A DNA stretch of 64,000 bases, taken from Paenibacillus castaneae. GTDB lineage: Bacteria > Bacillota > Bacilli > Paenibacillales > Paenibacillaceae. Positions 25,345 through 34,011 of this stretch are shown in pieces. Numbering within the stretch: position 1 is the first letter of the stretch; each line of letters begins with the position of its first letter. Location of the stretch: NCBI RefSeq assembly GCF_002884445.1, contig NZ_KZ614144.1, forward strand, positions 4,694,094 to 4,758,093. Reading direction: 5' to 3'. The notes under the pieces were generated by a model, which was not told the DNA's origin, did no database searches, and worked only from the letters and a program-made list of their open reading frames with translations. The translations under genes and the position numbers were made by a program.

Positions 25345-25542
25345 ATAAACGTTATCCTTGTTGTCATCTTGTGTGTCATTGGGAGTCGTTATAATAACAC
25401 CGCCTTATGGTCGCTCCGTTTATTCATTGATCCAATCTTGCGTACGATTATACCATGTACAAGCAAAAGAAAAAACCAAGGGAGCAGTCACCCCTATTTT
25501 GAACGATAATTTTATATTTTTTAAAAAAAATTAAAATTTCTC

Positions 25543-25571
25543 TTGCAAATTATTAATCTTATGTGTTACAT
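25543..25571 (+). promoter_or_regulatory. promoter of the tRNA-Arg gene
   Basis: TTGCAA (25543-25548), 17-base spacer, TTACAT (25566-25571), ten bases before the mature tRNA 5' end. Confidence 0.6.
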
Positions 25572-25581
25572 TATTGCTTGT

Positions 25582-25658
<77 letters not shown>

Positions 25659-25692
25659 TAACAATTAAACAGAATCATTCTAATGATATATA

Positions 25693-25736
25693 TAAACCCG
25701 TAATCCCTTTATGAAACAAAGGAGTTGCGGGTTTTT
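25693..25736 (+). terminator. intrinsic terminator after tRNA-Arg
   Basis: Stem AAACCCGTAA...CTTT / AAAGGAGTTGCGGGTTT with a short loop, ending in TTTTTC, on the plus strand. Confidence 0.85.
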
Positions 25737-25744
25737 CTAATTTA

Positions 25745-26420
25745 TTGATAAATTTGAGATTGCGATAGGGTTTGAGTTTTTTTCACACATTTTTTACACA
25801 CGACATAAACGTGCTGCTGCTGTTAACTTATGATAATAAACCTTATATGCTCTCAATCATAATTTGCTGTTTTAATAATTTAGTATTATACCTTAGATTT
25901 TCATCTTTTATCCCTTCCCCACCGTATATCGGTTAAGCAATAATTCAGAAACCATCTCATAACTACTAAACACCTCTAAAACTACAATCAAATGAAATGG
26001 TTTGGTGGTTTTTACTATTTAATGACATATCATGAATAGATAAATGATTAAGATGTAGTTTGAATCTGTCATTAACCATTAGCAGCATTGCTCGTTGTCT
26101 ATGGACATAGGATCCGCTATTCCTACGTTTTAAAGGTTTCGGAGAAGTTTACGGACATGAGATCCGCTATATCCTTCTACGGGGGGTATTTTCCATGTAT
26201 TTTGCACAAATAACGGCCATGATGTCCGCAAGCATTCCAGAACAAGCACATTGGCAGCATATAAGGGATCCTGTGTCCGCTAACGGCAAACGCACACACT
26301 CATTAACCACACTTTAACCGTTTCCCCATTAGTAATTTCAGTATATCAATAGGAAAATGGAGACCAATATAGTAGAATATTACCCAATAAAGCAATTATA
26401 AAATATCATTTAAAGGAGAT
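25745..26420. other. gene-poor stretch of ~675 bases downstream of tRNA-Arg
   Basis: No open frame with coding character is seen. The left half is AT-rich with no structure I can name; the right half holds four copies of a palindromic repeat (separate entry). The 3' side of a tRNA gene is a common integration site, but no integrase fragment or repeat of the tRNA 3' end was found here. Confidence 0.6.
26103..26284. repeat. four-copy dispersed repeat, two direct and two inverted
   Basis: Copies 1 and 2 (26103-26120, 26153-26170) read GGACATAGGATCCGCTAT and GGACATGAGATCCGCTAT. Copies 3 and 4 (26211-26230, 26261-26281) are inverted and more diverged: ATAACGGCCATGATGTCCGC and ATAAGGGATCCTGTGTCCGC. 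Spacing is 50-60 bases. The arrangement lets copies 1/2 pair with 3/4 in a transcript. Confidence 0.7.
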
Positions 26421-26426
26421 CCTTCG

Positions 26427-26936
26427 ATGCCCTTTTGTGTGAACTGCGGTACAAATAATTCAGAAGGCAATAAATTTTGCGGTAACTGCGGAACAAAAAT
26501 GAATACGAATCAAGAAGAATCTCTCGCGGCTGATTCAGCGCCAAAGCCTGCTCCAACGCCGGCCGCCGGTCAGAATTCAGAAGTTACTTTATGGGAAGGC
26601 AAACCTAGCGGCGTGACCGATCGATTGAAAGAAGTAGCACATGTGAACTCGACGAATTATAAAGTAACTAATCAACGGATCATTGTCCGTACTGGTTTGA
26701 TCGGTAAAAAGACCGAAGAGATTGAACTCATCCTTGTCAAGGACATTTCTGTACAACAGTCTTTATCTGACCGAGTGTTAGGCGTCGGATCAATAACGAT
26801 TCTATCAAATGATAAATCTACCCCCGTGTTAGTACTCGATGACGTAAAAGATGTTCAGAATGTGAAGGATATTATTCGAAACGCCGTAAGAGAAGAAAAA
26901 GCAACCCATAACCTTAGCTATCGTGAGTATATGTAA
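26427..26936 (+). CDS. zinc-ribbon protein with bacterial PH-like domain
   Basis: 169-aa protein of unknown function. The N-terminus is a zinc ribbon with CxxC pairs Cys4/Cys7 and Cys18/Cys21 (FCVNCG ... FCGNCG). A Pro/Ala linker (residues ~35-50) leads to a bPH_2-type domain (TLWEGKPSG ... YKVTNQRIIVRTGLIGKKTEEIEL ... DRVLGVGSITILS). Such domains are usually membrane- or complex-associated, but no membrane helix is present here. ATG with AAGGAG upstream; followed by a terminator, so monocistronic. Confidence 0.82.
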   Translation: MPFCVNCGTNNSEGNKFCGNCGTKMNTNQEESLAADSAPKPAPTPAAGQNSEVTLWEGKPSGVTDRLKEVAHVNSTNYKVTNQRIIVRTGLIGKKTEEIELILVKDISVQQSLSDRVLGVGSITILSNDKSTPVLVLDDVKDVQNVKDIIRNAVREEKATHNLSYREYM

Positions 26937-26968
26937 ATTGTCCACTTCGTTACTGCTCACTTAAAGTT

Positions 26969-27021
26969 AACCGTTCCTTTCGTATATGGGGGCCATGCTT
27001 CCAGTACGTTAAAGAACGGTT
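26969..27021 (+). terminator. intrinsic terminator
   Basis: Arms AACCGTTCCTTT and AAAGAACGGTT (one bulged base) enclose ~30 bases and are followed by TTTTTTT on the plus strand. Confidence 0.7.
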
Positions 27022-27102
27022 TTTTTCTGTTTTTTATAAAAAAACGGAACTGCCCCTCCAGTCATTTCTGACCTCTCGAGACACCTCCGATTGAAAACAA
27101 GT

Positions 27103-27711
27103 TTATACCGATAAGGTTGGATGCTTATCATTGACGAACTGATATAATTGCTCTGACTTCTCCTCGGTCAACAAACCGCTATTATCGAATACGAGAATAG
27201 AGGATGCGGGGATATCCCAGTTAATTTGCGGTACAAACTCAATCCGCCTCTCGAAGTCTGTCCAATTGTCCAGCTTCCATTGGTCGCGCTCAGTCTGGCG
27301 GCTAATGATTCGATCCCTCTGCAATTCCATATCCTGGAGCGTGACGACAACAACCTTAATATTCACATCCTGTTTCGTTAGGCCCGCATCAGAGATGACC
27401 TCTTCAATCCACTCTTTGTTTTTGAGCTCTGCTGTGAACGGGGAAATCATAAAAACGTTTTGGCCCGCTGCCAGATTCTCAATGCATACATCTTTTGCCG
27501 TATCATATTCCAAATCGCGCAAATGCTTTTTGTAATAATCCGAATCACGATCGCGCTTATCCAAGCCCTTCATCTCTAAGATGGCCTCAACAAATCTGCC
27601 GCCAATCGTATCCCGATCCAGAAAAGCAGCTGGGATTTGTTTCGCTAGCTTTCTAGCTACTGTTGTCTTGCCTGTACCTGCTACTCCTACGAAGAAAACT
27701 AACTTTTGCAA
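27103..27711 (-). CDS. P-loop ATPase/kinase of the AAA_33 type
   Basis: 202-aa cytoplasmic protein with a Walker A motif FVGVAGTGKTTVARKLA at residues 8-24 and an LDRDT motif following, as in small-molecule kinases (zeta-toxin/gluconate-kinase-like fold). The Arg-rich RIISRQTERDQWKLDNW segment resembles a LID region. Substrate unknown. TTG start at 27711 is supported by GGAGGG eight bases upstream. No toxin/antitoxin partner is next to it. Monocistronic. Confidence 0.75.
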   Translation of the reverse strand: MQKLVFFVGVAGTGKTTVARKLAKQIPAAFLDRDTIGGRFVEAILEMKGLDKRDRDSDYYKKHLRDLEYDTAKDVCIENLAAGQNVFMISPFTAELKNKEWIEEVISDAGLTKQDVNIKVVVVTLQDMELQRDRIISRQTERDQWKLDNWTDFERRIEFVPQINWDIPASSILVFDNSGLLTEEKSEQLYQFVNDKHPTLSV

Positions 27712-27768
27712 AAGGTAAACCCTCCACTATTTTTGTAGCATTATATCACTTTTTAATTTATTTTAATA

Positions 27769-28320
27769 GAATCATTTACTGCGAGCCAATCCATAGTGTT
27801 AGCCGATAAAGGAAGCAGTCTTATCCGCAGCACCCACAAACAGATGGATCACATAACAAGTGCGCTTCGGGACATGAATGAGAGCGTATTGGAGTTAAGC
27901 ACGAAATCAGATCAAATTGGTATGATCGCTGCCGTTATAGCTGAAATGGCAGGACAGACGAAGCTTCTCGCCCTTAATGCCTCGATCGAAGCAGCCCGAG
28001 CAGACGAGCACGGGAAAGGGTTTGCCGTCGTAGCGAATGAAATACGGAAGCTTTCTGAGCTGTCCAATCAATCTGCGGCACAAATAAAAACGATTATCGA
28101 GGACGTGCAGCAATAACAGCTGGCACTCGGCATATCGCAATGACTATGAATGAGGTTGTTCAGTTCTCAACTGTATCGTCTAGCGAAACAAGAAAGATTG
28201 GACAATTGACTGAACAGCAGGTCCGAGCATACCATCAAGCGCTCCACTGCAACTAACCAGCTGGGGAAGCTCTCAGAGCGAATTGACAGCTTGGTTCGCG
28301 ACATACGAGTGATTCACTAA
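27769..28320 (+). pseudogene. remnant of a methyl-accepting chemotaxis protein signalling domain
   Basis: An open 106-codon piece (from GTG 27796, with homologous-looking codons back to 27769) encodes the conserved cytoplasmic hairpin tip of a chemoreceptor (AGQTKLLALNASIEAARA, then HGKGFAVVANEIRKLSE). It ends at TAA 28116. MCP-like sequence continues in another frame (TAGTRHIAMTMNEVVQFSTV...) and then a third (GKLSERIDSLVRDIRVIH, stop 28320). There is no sensor domain, membrane segment or HAMP upstream. So it is a 5'-truncated, at least twice frameshifted relic, not a working receptor. Confidence 0.85.
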
Positions 28321-28326
28321 AAAACA

Positions 28327-28363
28327 AACTGCGCCAAAAGGCACTTGACCTCTTGGCGCAGTT
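28327..28363 (-). terminator. intrinsic terminator after the 28367 gene
   Basis: Perfect stem AACTGCGCCAA / TTGGCGCAGTT with a 15-base loop; on the minus strand it is followed by TGTTTTTTAG. It lies between convergent units and may act in both directions. Confidence 0.8.
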
Positions 28364-28366
28364 AAT

Positions 28367-28723
28367 TTATTTCAATTTCATTTGCTCCTGAAGCTTCACG
28401 AGCTTTTGTCTTACCTTTTCACTAGCCAAAATTTGCTCCTTAAAAAGCTCGCGCGTCCCCGATTCTGATTCCTGATTCCCGCTTTGAAAGGCAGTGACTG
28501 TTATATCCTCGAAAGCTTGATGCATATTATTATCAAACCAGTCAGTCTCGGTATTTGCATCATTTCTTATGACTGCTTGTAGTTCATAACCACTATTTCT
28601 CGTTAAATCGACATAAGCTAGTACCGCTGGAACAGCCTTATCGTCGGTAACGGCCTCCACCTCAGCGCATAATAGGCCATTGCGCATAACAGACCTTCGT
28701 ACATGGGCTTCTACAATCCGCAA
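28367..28723 (-). CDS. small protein of unknown function
   Basis: About 118 aa; no family recognised. Predicted soluble alpha/beta N-terminal half (LCAEVEAVTDDKAVPAVLAYVDL) and a strongly charged C-terminal helix (TRELFKEQILASEKVRQKLVKLQEQMKLK) that could form a coiled coil. I choose the TTG at 28723 because AGGAGG lies nine bases upstream; the frame extends to an ATG at 28849 but that overlaps the upstream gene by 100 bases. Twenty-five bases after the 28749 gene, hence probably an operon of two. Confidence 0.6.
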   Translation of the reverse strand: MRIVEAHVRRSVMRNGLLCAEVEAVTDDKAVPAVLAYVDLTRNSGYELQAVIRNDANTETDWFDNNMHQAFEDITVTAFQSGNQESESGTRELFKEQILASEKVRQKLVKLQEQMKLK

Positions 28724-28748
28724 TGTATGCGACCTCCTGCCTCTTTCG

Positions 28749-29084
28749 TCAAAACAGCCCCATGGATTCAATATGCTGTTTTGTCGAATCGGTTCCCAAT
28801 TCATAAATCCGCTTATAAATCCGTTGAATGAGCTCATCGTAGCCCGCATTCATTTCCTTATCGCTAGCTGAACCAAAAAGGCTGCTGGAGAAATGATACA
28901 TCTCTGCCTCATCCATGCTGGACAGCTCATCGAACAGCTCTCTCAGCTTCACATGCTCTTCCTCGTTCATCTTCACGACCAGCTCATACGCCGCCGCATG
29001 CTGATCCTCTAATATTTGCCCCGCTGCCACCGATACATAATAGGTTTTGCGCTCCATATTATCAGTCTCATTATCAACCATCAC
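28749..29084 (-). CDS. small acidic protein of unknown function
   Basis: 111-aa acidic protein (EEEHVKLRELFDELSSMDEAEMYHF) with no motif I can name; helical, soluble. The segment KTYYVSVAAGQIL at the N-terminus is followed by two Asp/Glu-rich helices. Start GTG 29084 is immediately followed by ATG 29081; an AAGGAG site lies about seven bases before the GTG. First gene of a two-gene unit with 28367-28723, ended by a strong terminator. Confidence 0.62.
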   Translation of the reverse strand: MMVDNETDNMERKTYYVSVAAGQILEDQHAAAYELVVKMNEEEHVKLRELFDELSSMDEAEMYHFSSSLFGSASDKEMNAGYDELIQRIYKRIYELGTDSTKQHIESMGLF

Positions 29085-29229
29085 TTATTTGCTCCTTTCC
29101 TTCACGCTTTACTTTTGCAGTCTCCCATAGCATCCCCCTTAGGACAGACATTTTATCCCTTTTTTCAGCATATAACTGATATTATCGCTAGATTACTCCT
29201 TTGAGAAGAATAAGAGAGGAATGAGATTA

Positions 29230-31074
29230 ATGTGTGGAATTACCGGCTGGATCGACTGGAACCGTGATCTGACTAAGCAAAGTGAAAGCTTAGAGAAGAT
29301 GACTGAAACTCTTGCACCGCGCGGTCCCGACGCTTCCGGCACGTGGATATCGGCGCATTGCGCTTTGGGCCATCGGCGTTTATCCGTAATAGACCCCGAG
29401 AATGGCGCTCAGCCCATGATTCGACATACTGGCGATGACAAATACGTCGTTGTCTACAACGGTGAATTATATAATGCTCCCGAGCTGCGCAAAGAACTCG
29501 AAAGCCGGGGAAGAACATTCACTACGAGCTGCGATACGGAAGTGCTGCTAGTTGCTTTTATGGAATGGGGCAAAGCATGTGTAGAGCGATTTAACGGAAT
29601 ATTCGCATTTGCAATATGGAATGTTGAGCAGCAGGAGCTGTTTTTAGCCCGTGATCGTCTTGGGGTAAAACCGCTGTTCTACAGCACACAGGATGGACTG
29701 TTTATTTTTGGTTCAGAGCAGAAATGTATATTGGCACATCCATCAGTAAAGCCGGAGGTTGGGGCGGAAGGGCTGGCAGAAATCTTTATACTAGGGCCTG
29801 CCCGTACACCAGGCCATGGTGTTTATAAACAAATTAGCGAGCTTCGGCCTGGTCGATGCATGGTTGTGAATCATGTAGGAGTGAGAACAATAACGTATTG
29901 GCAGCTTGAGAGCCATCCACATGAGCATGATGTAGATGCAACTGCTGAGCATGTAAAAGAGCTGCTGAAGGATACGGTAGAGCGGCAGCTTGTTTCTGAC
30001 GTTCCTGTATGCACCCTACTGTCCGGCGGGCTTGATTCCAGCGCTTTAACAACGCTTGCGGTTAACTATTACAATCAGAATGGGCAAGGCAACGTGCATA
30101 CGTATTCTGTCGATTACACGGATAATGATAAGAACTTCGTTGCGCATGCATTTCAGCCGAACAGCGATGCTCCATGGATAGAGCGAATGACTTCTCATTT
30201 GGGCACCATCCATCATCCTATTCAATTTGACACACCTGAGCTTGTCGCAGCTTTAAGCGCCGCTACCTTCGCTCGCGACCTTCCTGGCATGGCCGATGTG
30301 GACGCATCCTTGCTGCTGTTCTGCCATGAAATCAAGAAGGATGCTACTGTAGCCATCTCTGGAGAGGCAGCAGATGAGATTTTTGGCGGATATCCTTGGT
30401 TTCATCGTGAAGAAGCTCTATCTGCAGACACCTTCCCTTGGTCACTCGCTTCTTCTATGCGCGCCGACCTATTAGCTCCGGATGTCGCCGCTTGGATTAA
30501 ACCGCTGGATTACATTGGTGATCGCTATGCCGAAGCCAAAGCGGAAGTGCCGCATCTAGCAGGAGATAACGAACAGCTTCGCCAAATGCGCCAGATGTCG
30601 TATTTAAATATTACGCGCTTTATGCCTACCCTGCTTGACCGTAAGGATCGAATGAGTATGGCAGCAGGCCTTGAGGTACGTGTACCCTTCTGTGATCACC
30701 GGCTTGTTGAATATGTGTGGAATATCCCTTGGGAAATTAAAGCATCCGGTGATCGCGAGAAAGGAATTTTGCGCAAAGCGCTGCGAGGCGTTTTGCCGGA
30801 TGATGTTCTTACCCGCAAAAAAAGCCCTTATCCCAAAACGCATAATCCGAATTATTTGACTGCAGTCAAAAGCCTGCTGCTTGATGTGCTGAACGACTCC
30901 TCCTCCCCTCTTCTTCCGCTCATCAATGTACAGAAGGTGAGGGAGCTGGCAGAATCTGATACAGCCAAGTCGAATATACCATGGTTCGGTCAGCTCATGT
31001 CCGGCCCTCAGCTGTTTGCTTACTTGTATCAGGTGAATTTGTGGATGAAGCAATATAAAGTCACAATAGGCTAA
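29230..31074 (+). CDS. asnB: asparagine synthase (glutamine-hydrolysing)
   Basis: Makes asparagine from aspartate, glutamine and ATP. The class II glutaminase domain begins MCGITGWIDW, whose Cys2 is the nucleophile after Met removal. This fixes the start at ATG 29230, not at the ATG nine bases upstream. ARGPDASG-like GGPD region (APRGPDASGTW) and GELYN follow. The synthetase domain has the PP-loop LSGGLDSSALTTLA. 614 aa, close to B. subtilis AsnB/AsnO. AGAGAGGA lies nine bases before the start. Monocistronic, with a terminator after it; no T-box leader was seen. Confidence 0.96.
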   Translation: MCGITGWIDWNRDLTKQSESLEKMTETLAPRGPDASGTWISAHCALGHRRLSVIDPENGAQPMIRHTGDDKYVVVYNGELYNAPELRKELESRGRTFTTSCDTEVLLVAFMEWGKACVERFNGIFAFAIWNVEQQELFLARDRLGVKPLFYSTQDGLFIFGSEQKCILAHPSVKPEVGAEGLAEIFILGPARTPGHGVYKQISELRPGRCMVVNHVGVRTITYWQLESHPHEHDVDATAEHVKELLKDTVERQLVSDVPVCTLLSGGLDSSALTTLAVNYYNQNGQGNVHTYSVDYTDNDKNFVAHAFQPNSDAPWIERMTSHLGTIHHPIQFDTPELVAALSAATFARDLPGMADVDASLLLFCHEIKKDATVAISGEAADEIFGGYPWFHREEALSADTFPWSLASSMRADLLAPDVAAWIKPLDYIGDRYAEAKAEVPHLAGDNEQLRQMRQMSYLNITRFMPTLLDRKDRMSMAAGLEVRVPFCDHRLVEYVWNIPWEIKASGDREKGILRKALRGVLPDDVLTRKKSPYPKTHNPNYLTAVKSLLLDVLNDSSSPLLPLINVQKVRELAESDTAKSNIPWFGQLMSGPQLFAYLYQVNLWMKQYKVTIG

Positions 31075-31114
31075 AATCATTAATCTTACAGCAGCAGAGC
31101 TTCAGCCATATGAA

Positions 31115-31170
31115 AACACCCCCGTCCGCATCGATCCTGCTCAGCAGGCTTGATACGGGCGGGGGTGTTT
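31115..31170. terminator. bidirectional terminator between asnB and rdgB
   Basis: Long stem AACACCCCCGTCCG...CGGGCGGGGGTGTT with an inner CCTGC/GCAGG hairpin, flanked by T-rich (plus) and A-rich (left) ends; serves the two convergent units. Confidence 0.8.
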
Positions 31171-31185
31171 CATTATATGGTACGT

Positions 31186-31848
31186 TTACGATTGCTCCAG
31201 CAGCGGCAACAGCCTTCTAAGCGCATCGCCGCGATGGCTGATTTCTTGCTTCTCATCCTTCGACAGCTCTGCCATACCGCGATTTATTGCAGGCAGCCAA
31301 AAGAGCGGATCATAGCCGAAGCCACCTGAACCATGTGCACGATCTGTAATAAAACCATCCACCGTGCCTTCTGCTTCAAGGAATTGGCCCGAGGCAGGAT
31401 CATATAAGGCTAATGCGCAAACAAATTGTGCTTTACTAAGCAGCCGTGATCCGTCAGCGAGCATCTCCAGAGCCGGTTCTGAACTTTCTCCGCAGATACG
31501 CTCCAGCTCTTGCAGAAGCTTCGCATTGTTATCGCTGTCCGCAGCGCCTTCTCCCGCGTAACGAGCCGAATAGACACCCGGCTCGCCATTCAGAAGCCCG
31601 ACGCGCAAACCTGAGTCATCGGCCAGCACAGGTATGCCCAGCGCATCGCCTGTAGTCTTCGCTTTGATGCGTGCATTGTCCGCAAACGTCAGACCATCCT
31701 CGATAATATCCGGAATGTCTGGATAATCTAGAAGGCTTTCAGTCGTTTTTCCAAGCTTCTGCAAGGCGTGTGCGAACTCCTTTACCTTGCCCCCGTTTTT
31801 GGTAGCGACAACGATAACATCACCGCTTAAAAAAGAATGCTTAGCCAT
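31186..31848 (-). CDS. rdgB: XTP/dITP diphosphatase (RdgB/HAM1 family)
   Basis: House-cleaning pyrophosphatase removing non-canonical purine nucleotides. N-terminal VVATKNGGKVKEFAHAL, active-site DIIEDGLTFADNARIKA and ADDSGLRVGLLNGEPGVYSARYAG, and GSGGFGYDPLFW are diagnostic. 220 aa; slightly long due to an insertion around residue 120. Starts six bases after the rph stop, matching the Bacillus order gerM-rph-ysnA. Confidence 0.95.
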   Translation of the reverse strand: MAKHSFLSGDVIVVATKNGGKVKEFAHALQKLGKTTESLLDYPDIPDIIEDGLTFADNARIKAKTTGDALGIPVLADDSGLRVGLLNGEPGVYSARYAGEGAADSDNNAKLLQELERICGESSEPALEMLADGSRLLSKAQFVCALALYDPASGQFLEAEGTVDGFITDRAHGSGGFGYDPLFWLPAINRGMAELSKDEKQEISHRGDALRRLLPLLEQS

Positions 31849-31853
31849 CGATG

Positions 31854-32591
31854 CTAACCTCCAATGCGTGCTGCCAACGGTCCAAGCACGTCGCGCTGCT
31901 TATTAATCAGCTCCGCGATTCCTTCTTCTCCCAGTGCGAGCAGCTGATTAAGCTCATCACGTGAGAACGGCGCATCCTCGCCAGTACCCTGCACTTCAAC
32001 AAACTTGCCGCTGCCGGTCATCACAACGTTCATATCAACCTTAGCTTTGGAATCTTCCTCGTAATTAAGGTCAAGCAAAGCTCTTTCTTGGATGACGCCA
32101 ACGCTTACCGAGGCTAAAAAGTCTGTAATCGGGTACCGAACAAACTGTACTTTCTCTGACAGCTTATTAATTGCAATGGCAAGAGCAATAAAAGCGCCCG
32201 TTATAGAAGTTGTCCGAGTTCCGCCATCCGCTTGAATAACATCACAGTCAAGCGTAATCGTTCTCTCGCCAAGCGCTTGTAGATCGATAACAGAGCGCAA
32301 CGCTCGGCCGATTAAGCGTTGGATCTCCATCGTCCGCCCAGTTAGCTTTCCTTTTGCCGCTTCTCTAATATTGCGCGTATGAGTTGCACGAGGAAGCATT
32401 GCATATTCTGCTGTAATCCAGCCTTTGCCTTGACCCTTCATGAAAGGAGGGACGCGCTCCTCGACGCTCGCCGTACAAATAACTTTCGTATCTCCAAATT
32501 CGATGAGGACTGAGCCCTCTGCATGTTTATTTACGCCTGTTGTTATGGTAACCGCCCGAAGCTCGTTCGTTTGCCGCCCGTCATGTCTCAT
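31854..32591 (-). CDS. rph: ribonuclease PH
   Basis: Phosphorolytic 3'-5' exoribonuclease trimming tRNA 3' ends. Starts RHDGRQTNELRAVTI; contains the conserved GRTMEIQRLIGRALR and the phosphate-site region CDVIQADGGTRTTSITGAF. 245 aa, usual length. ATG 32591 has AGGAGG six bases upstream; a longer frame to 32615 lacks a site. Between gerM and rdgB as in B. subtilis. Confidence 0.96.
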   Translation of the reverse strand: MRHDGRQTNELRAVTITTGVNKHAEGSVLIEFGDTKVICTASVEERVPPFMKGQGKGWITAEYAMLPRATHTRNIREAAKGKLTGRTMEIQRLIGRALRSVIDLQALGERTITLDCDVIQADGGTRTTSITGAFIALAIAINKLSEKVQFVRYPITDFLASVSVGVIQERALLDLNYEEDSKAKVDMNVVMTGSGKFVEVQGTGEDAPFSRDELNQLLALGEEGIAELINKQRDVLGPLAARIGG

Positions 32592-32767
32592 GCTTTTCCT
32601 CCTGAGTAAATCCATATTTATGTCATTTTATCCACTTTGCCGATGGATCACCAAAGCAAACGTCATAATCCATCCTATTTTACCAAAGTAGCATTCGAAA
32701 TGCATCTGCTGAGGCGGAAAAAGTAAAATACGCTCGTGCTAACCATGTAATCAAAGGGAATGAACAA

Positions 32768-32814
32768 AAAAGAAGGCTTTCTCTAAGGTCATTGACCTTA
32801 TCCGAAAGCCTTCT
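32768..32814 (-). terminator. intrinsic terminator after gerM
   Basis: Stem AGAAGGCTTTC / GAAAGCCTTCT with an inner AAGGTCA/TGACCTT hairpin; on the minus strand followed by TTTTTTG. It separates gerM from rph, so rph-rdgB needs a promoter in 32592-32767. Confidence 0.85.
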
Positions 32815-32830
32815 TCTGCATGTGTTTACT

Positions 32831-33880
32831 TTAGGATTTGATTGCGTTAACGTGATGCGGTCTGCCTACCGGCTCGCTGTAGGAGTTGTTGGCATCATCT
32901 ACGATGTTCGAACCTCCGTTGAGCGTAATTTTCACTGTAGCGGCTTTCGAATTTTCCGTTACAGAAAGAACGATCGCTTGAAGCATCTCTGTCGGTACGG
33001 TTTGTCCCGACTGGAAAACCTCATCTTGTAAATCTACTGTGACAACATCGCCTTCTTGCGCGATATTGTTGATCTTCACATCTGGCAATATGACTGCTGT
33101 CAGCTCTTTTTTATTGAGCGGGCCTGAAATCAGCTGTTCTAGCGCAGCTTTTGTAGGCGTATCCGAACGGGCAATAAGCCTCGTTACCGGCACATAGTAC
33201 TGCTCATCGTTTGAAGTTTGTGCTGAGAAGTAGAGCGTGACCGGCGTAGATTGTGCATAATTGACTCCGTCAGCCGCTTCTATATTAATCCCAATATTTC
33301 TTGTCAGCTTATTGTCCAGCGGGAAGGAATCAAGAGGCATTTCAGATAATTTGGTTCCTTCATGCCAGATTTCAACGCCTTCGATTCCCGGCATAGCCGT
33401 TAATGTCCATGTGATCGCTTCAACGATCTTCCGCTCATCCTGAGCATTGTAGTCGGTGAAGGCCTCTGAGAAGTCGACAACAGCCAGCTTCTGTTCCTTG
33501 TCGTATTTATAAGACTTGATTTGCGTTCCTTGCGGAATTAAAGCACGGAAATCTTTCGGAAGCAGGCTGGAATAAGTCCCGTTCTCCACCATCATTTCCA
33601 GCGCTTTCTGAGCCGCAGTTTCGTTTTTGCCTAATGTGGTCTGAATCGAAATAGGAGCCAAATATCCGTTGTAATCCTCTAAGTAAACAGTCATTGTATC
33701 TTGTCCAGCCAGGGCTGCCTGTCCGGTTTGAGCTCCGTCTAGTCCATCCTTCACCTCTACCTGCGGCGGATCGATTGTTTTGTTTGTTTGCTGTGAGAAC
33801 AAGCCGCAGCCTGCTGTAATAATCGGAATAACCAGAACACCGCTAAGCACAGCACCCCTAATCCATCTTTTTTGAATCAT
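32831..33880 (-). CDS. gerM: GerM-like germination/sporulation lipoprotein
   Basis: 349-aa lipoprotein with lipobox ITAGC (Cys25) and two GerMN repeats, roughly residues 60-190 and 205-335 (EDYNGYLAPISI ... VDFSEAFTD; YFSAQTSNDEQYYVPVTRLI ... VDLQDEVFQ). In Bacillus GerM is needed for sporulation and germination and acts between the engulfing membranes. ATG 33880 follows GGGAGG. The upstream minus strand has GTCTAAAA, 14 bases, TATACATA (33949-33978 region), a weak sigma-E-like match. Synteny gerM-rph-rdgB supports the name. Confidence 0.88.
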   Translation of the reverse strand: MIQKRWIRGAVLSGVLVIPIITAGCGLFSQQTNKTIDPPQVEVKDGLDGAQTGQAALAGQDTMTVYLEDYNGYLAPISIQTTLGKNETAAQKALEMMVENGTYSSLLPKDFRALIPQGTQIKSYKYDKEQKLAVVDFSEAFTDYNAQDERKIVEAITWTLTAMPGIEGVEIWHEGTKLSEMPLDSFPLDNKLTRNIGINIEAADGVNYAQSTPVTLYFSAQTSNDEQYYVPVTRLIARSDTPTKAALEQLISGPLNKKELTAVILPDVKINNIAQEGDVVTVDLQDEVFQSGQTVPTEMLQAIVLSVTENSKAATVKITLNGGSNIVDDANNSYSEPVGRPHHVNAIKS

Positions 33881-34011
33881 ATTAACCTTTCCTCCCTAAT
33901 CAAGTTTTGCCTGACGGCTTTGTACAACTCCTTATTTGTAGTACTATGTATACGAGCCCTTCCCTGTTTTAGACCAGTTTTGTCCAGAAATTCATAAGGG
34001 GGATTAAAAAC

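Noticed and set aside
25659..26420. Integrated element or integrase remnant behind tRNA-Arg
   Set aside because: No integrase-like coding sequence and no second copy of the tRNA 3' end could be found.
27103..27711. Zeta-toxin reading of the P-loop kinase
   Set aside because: The Walker A and fold would allow it, but no antitoxin-like gene is adjacent and specific toxin motifs are not recognisable.
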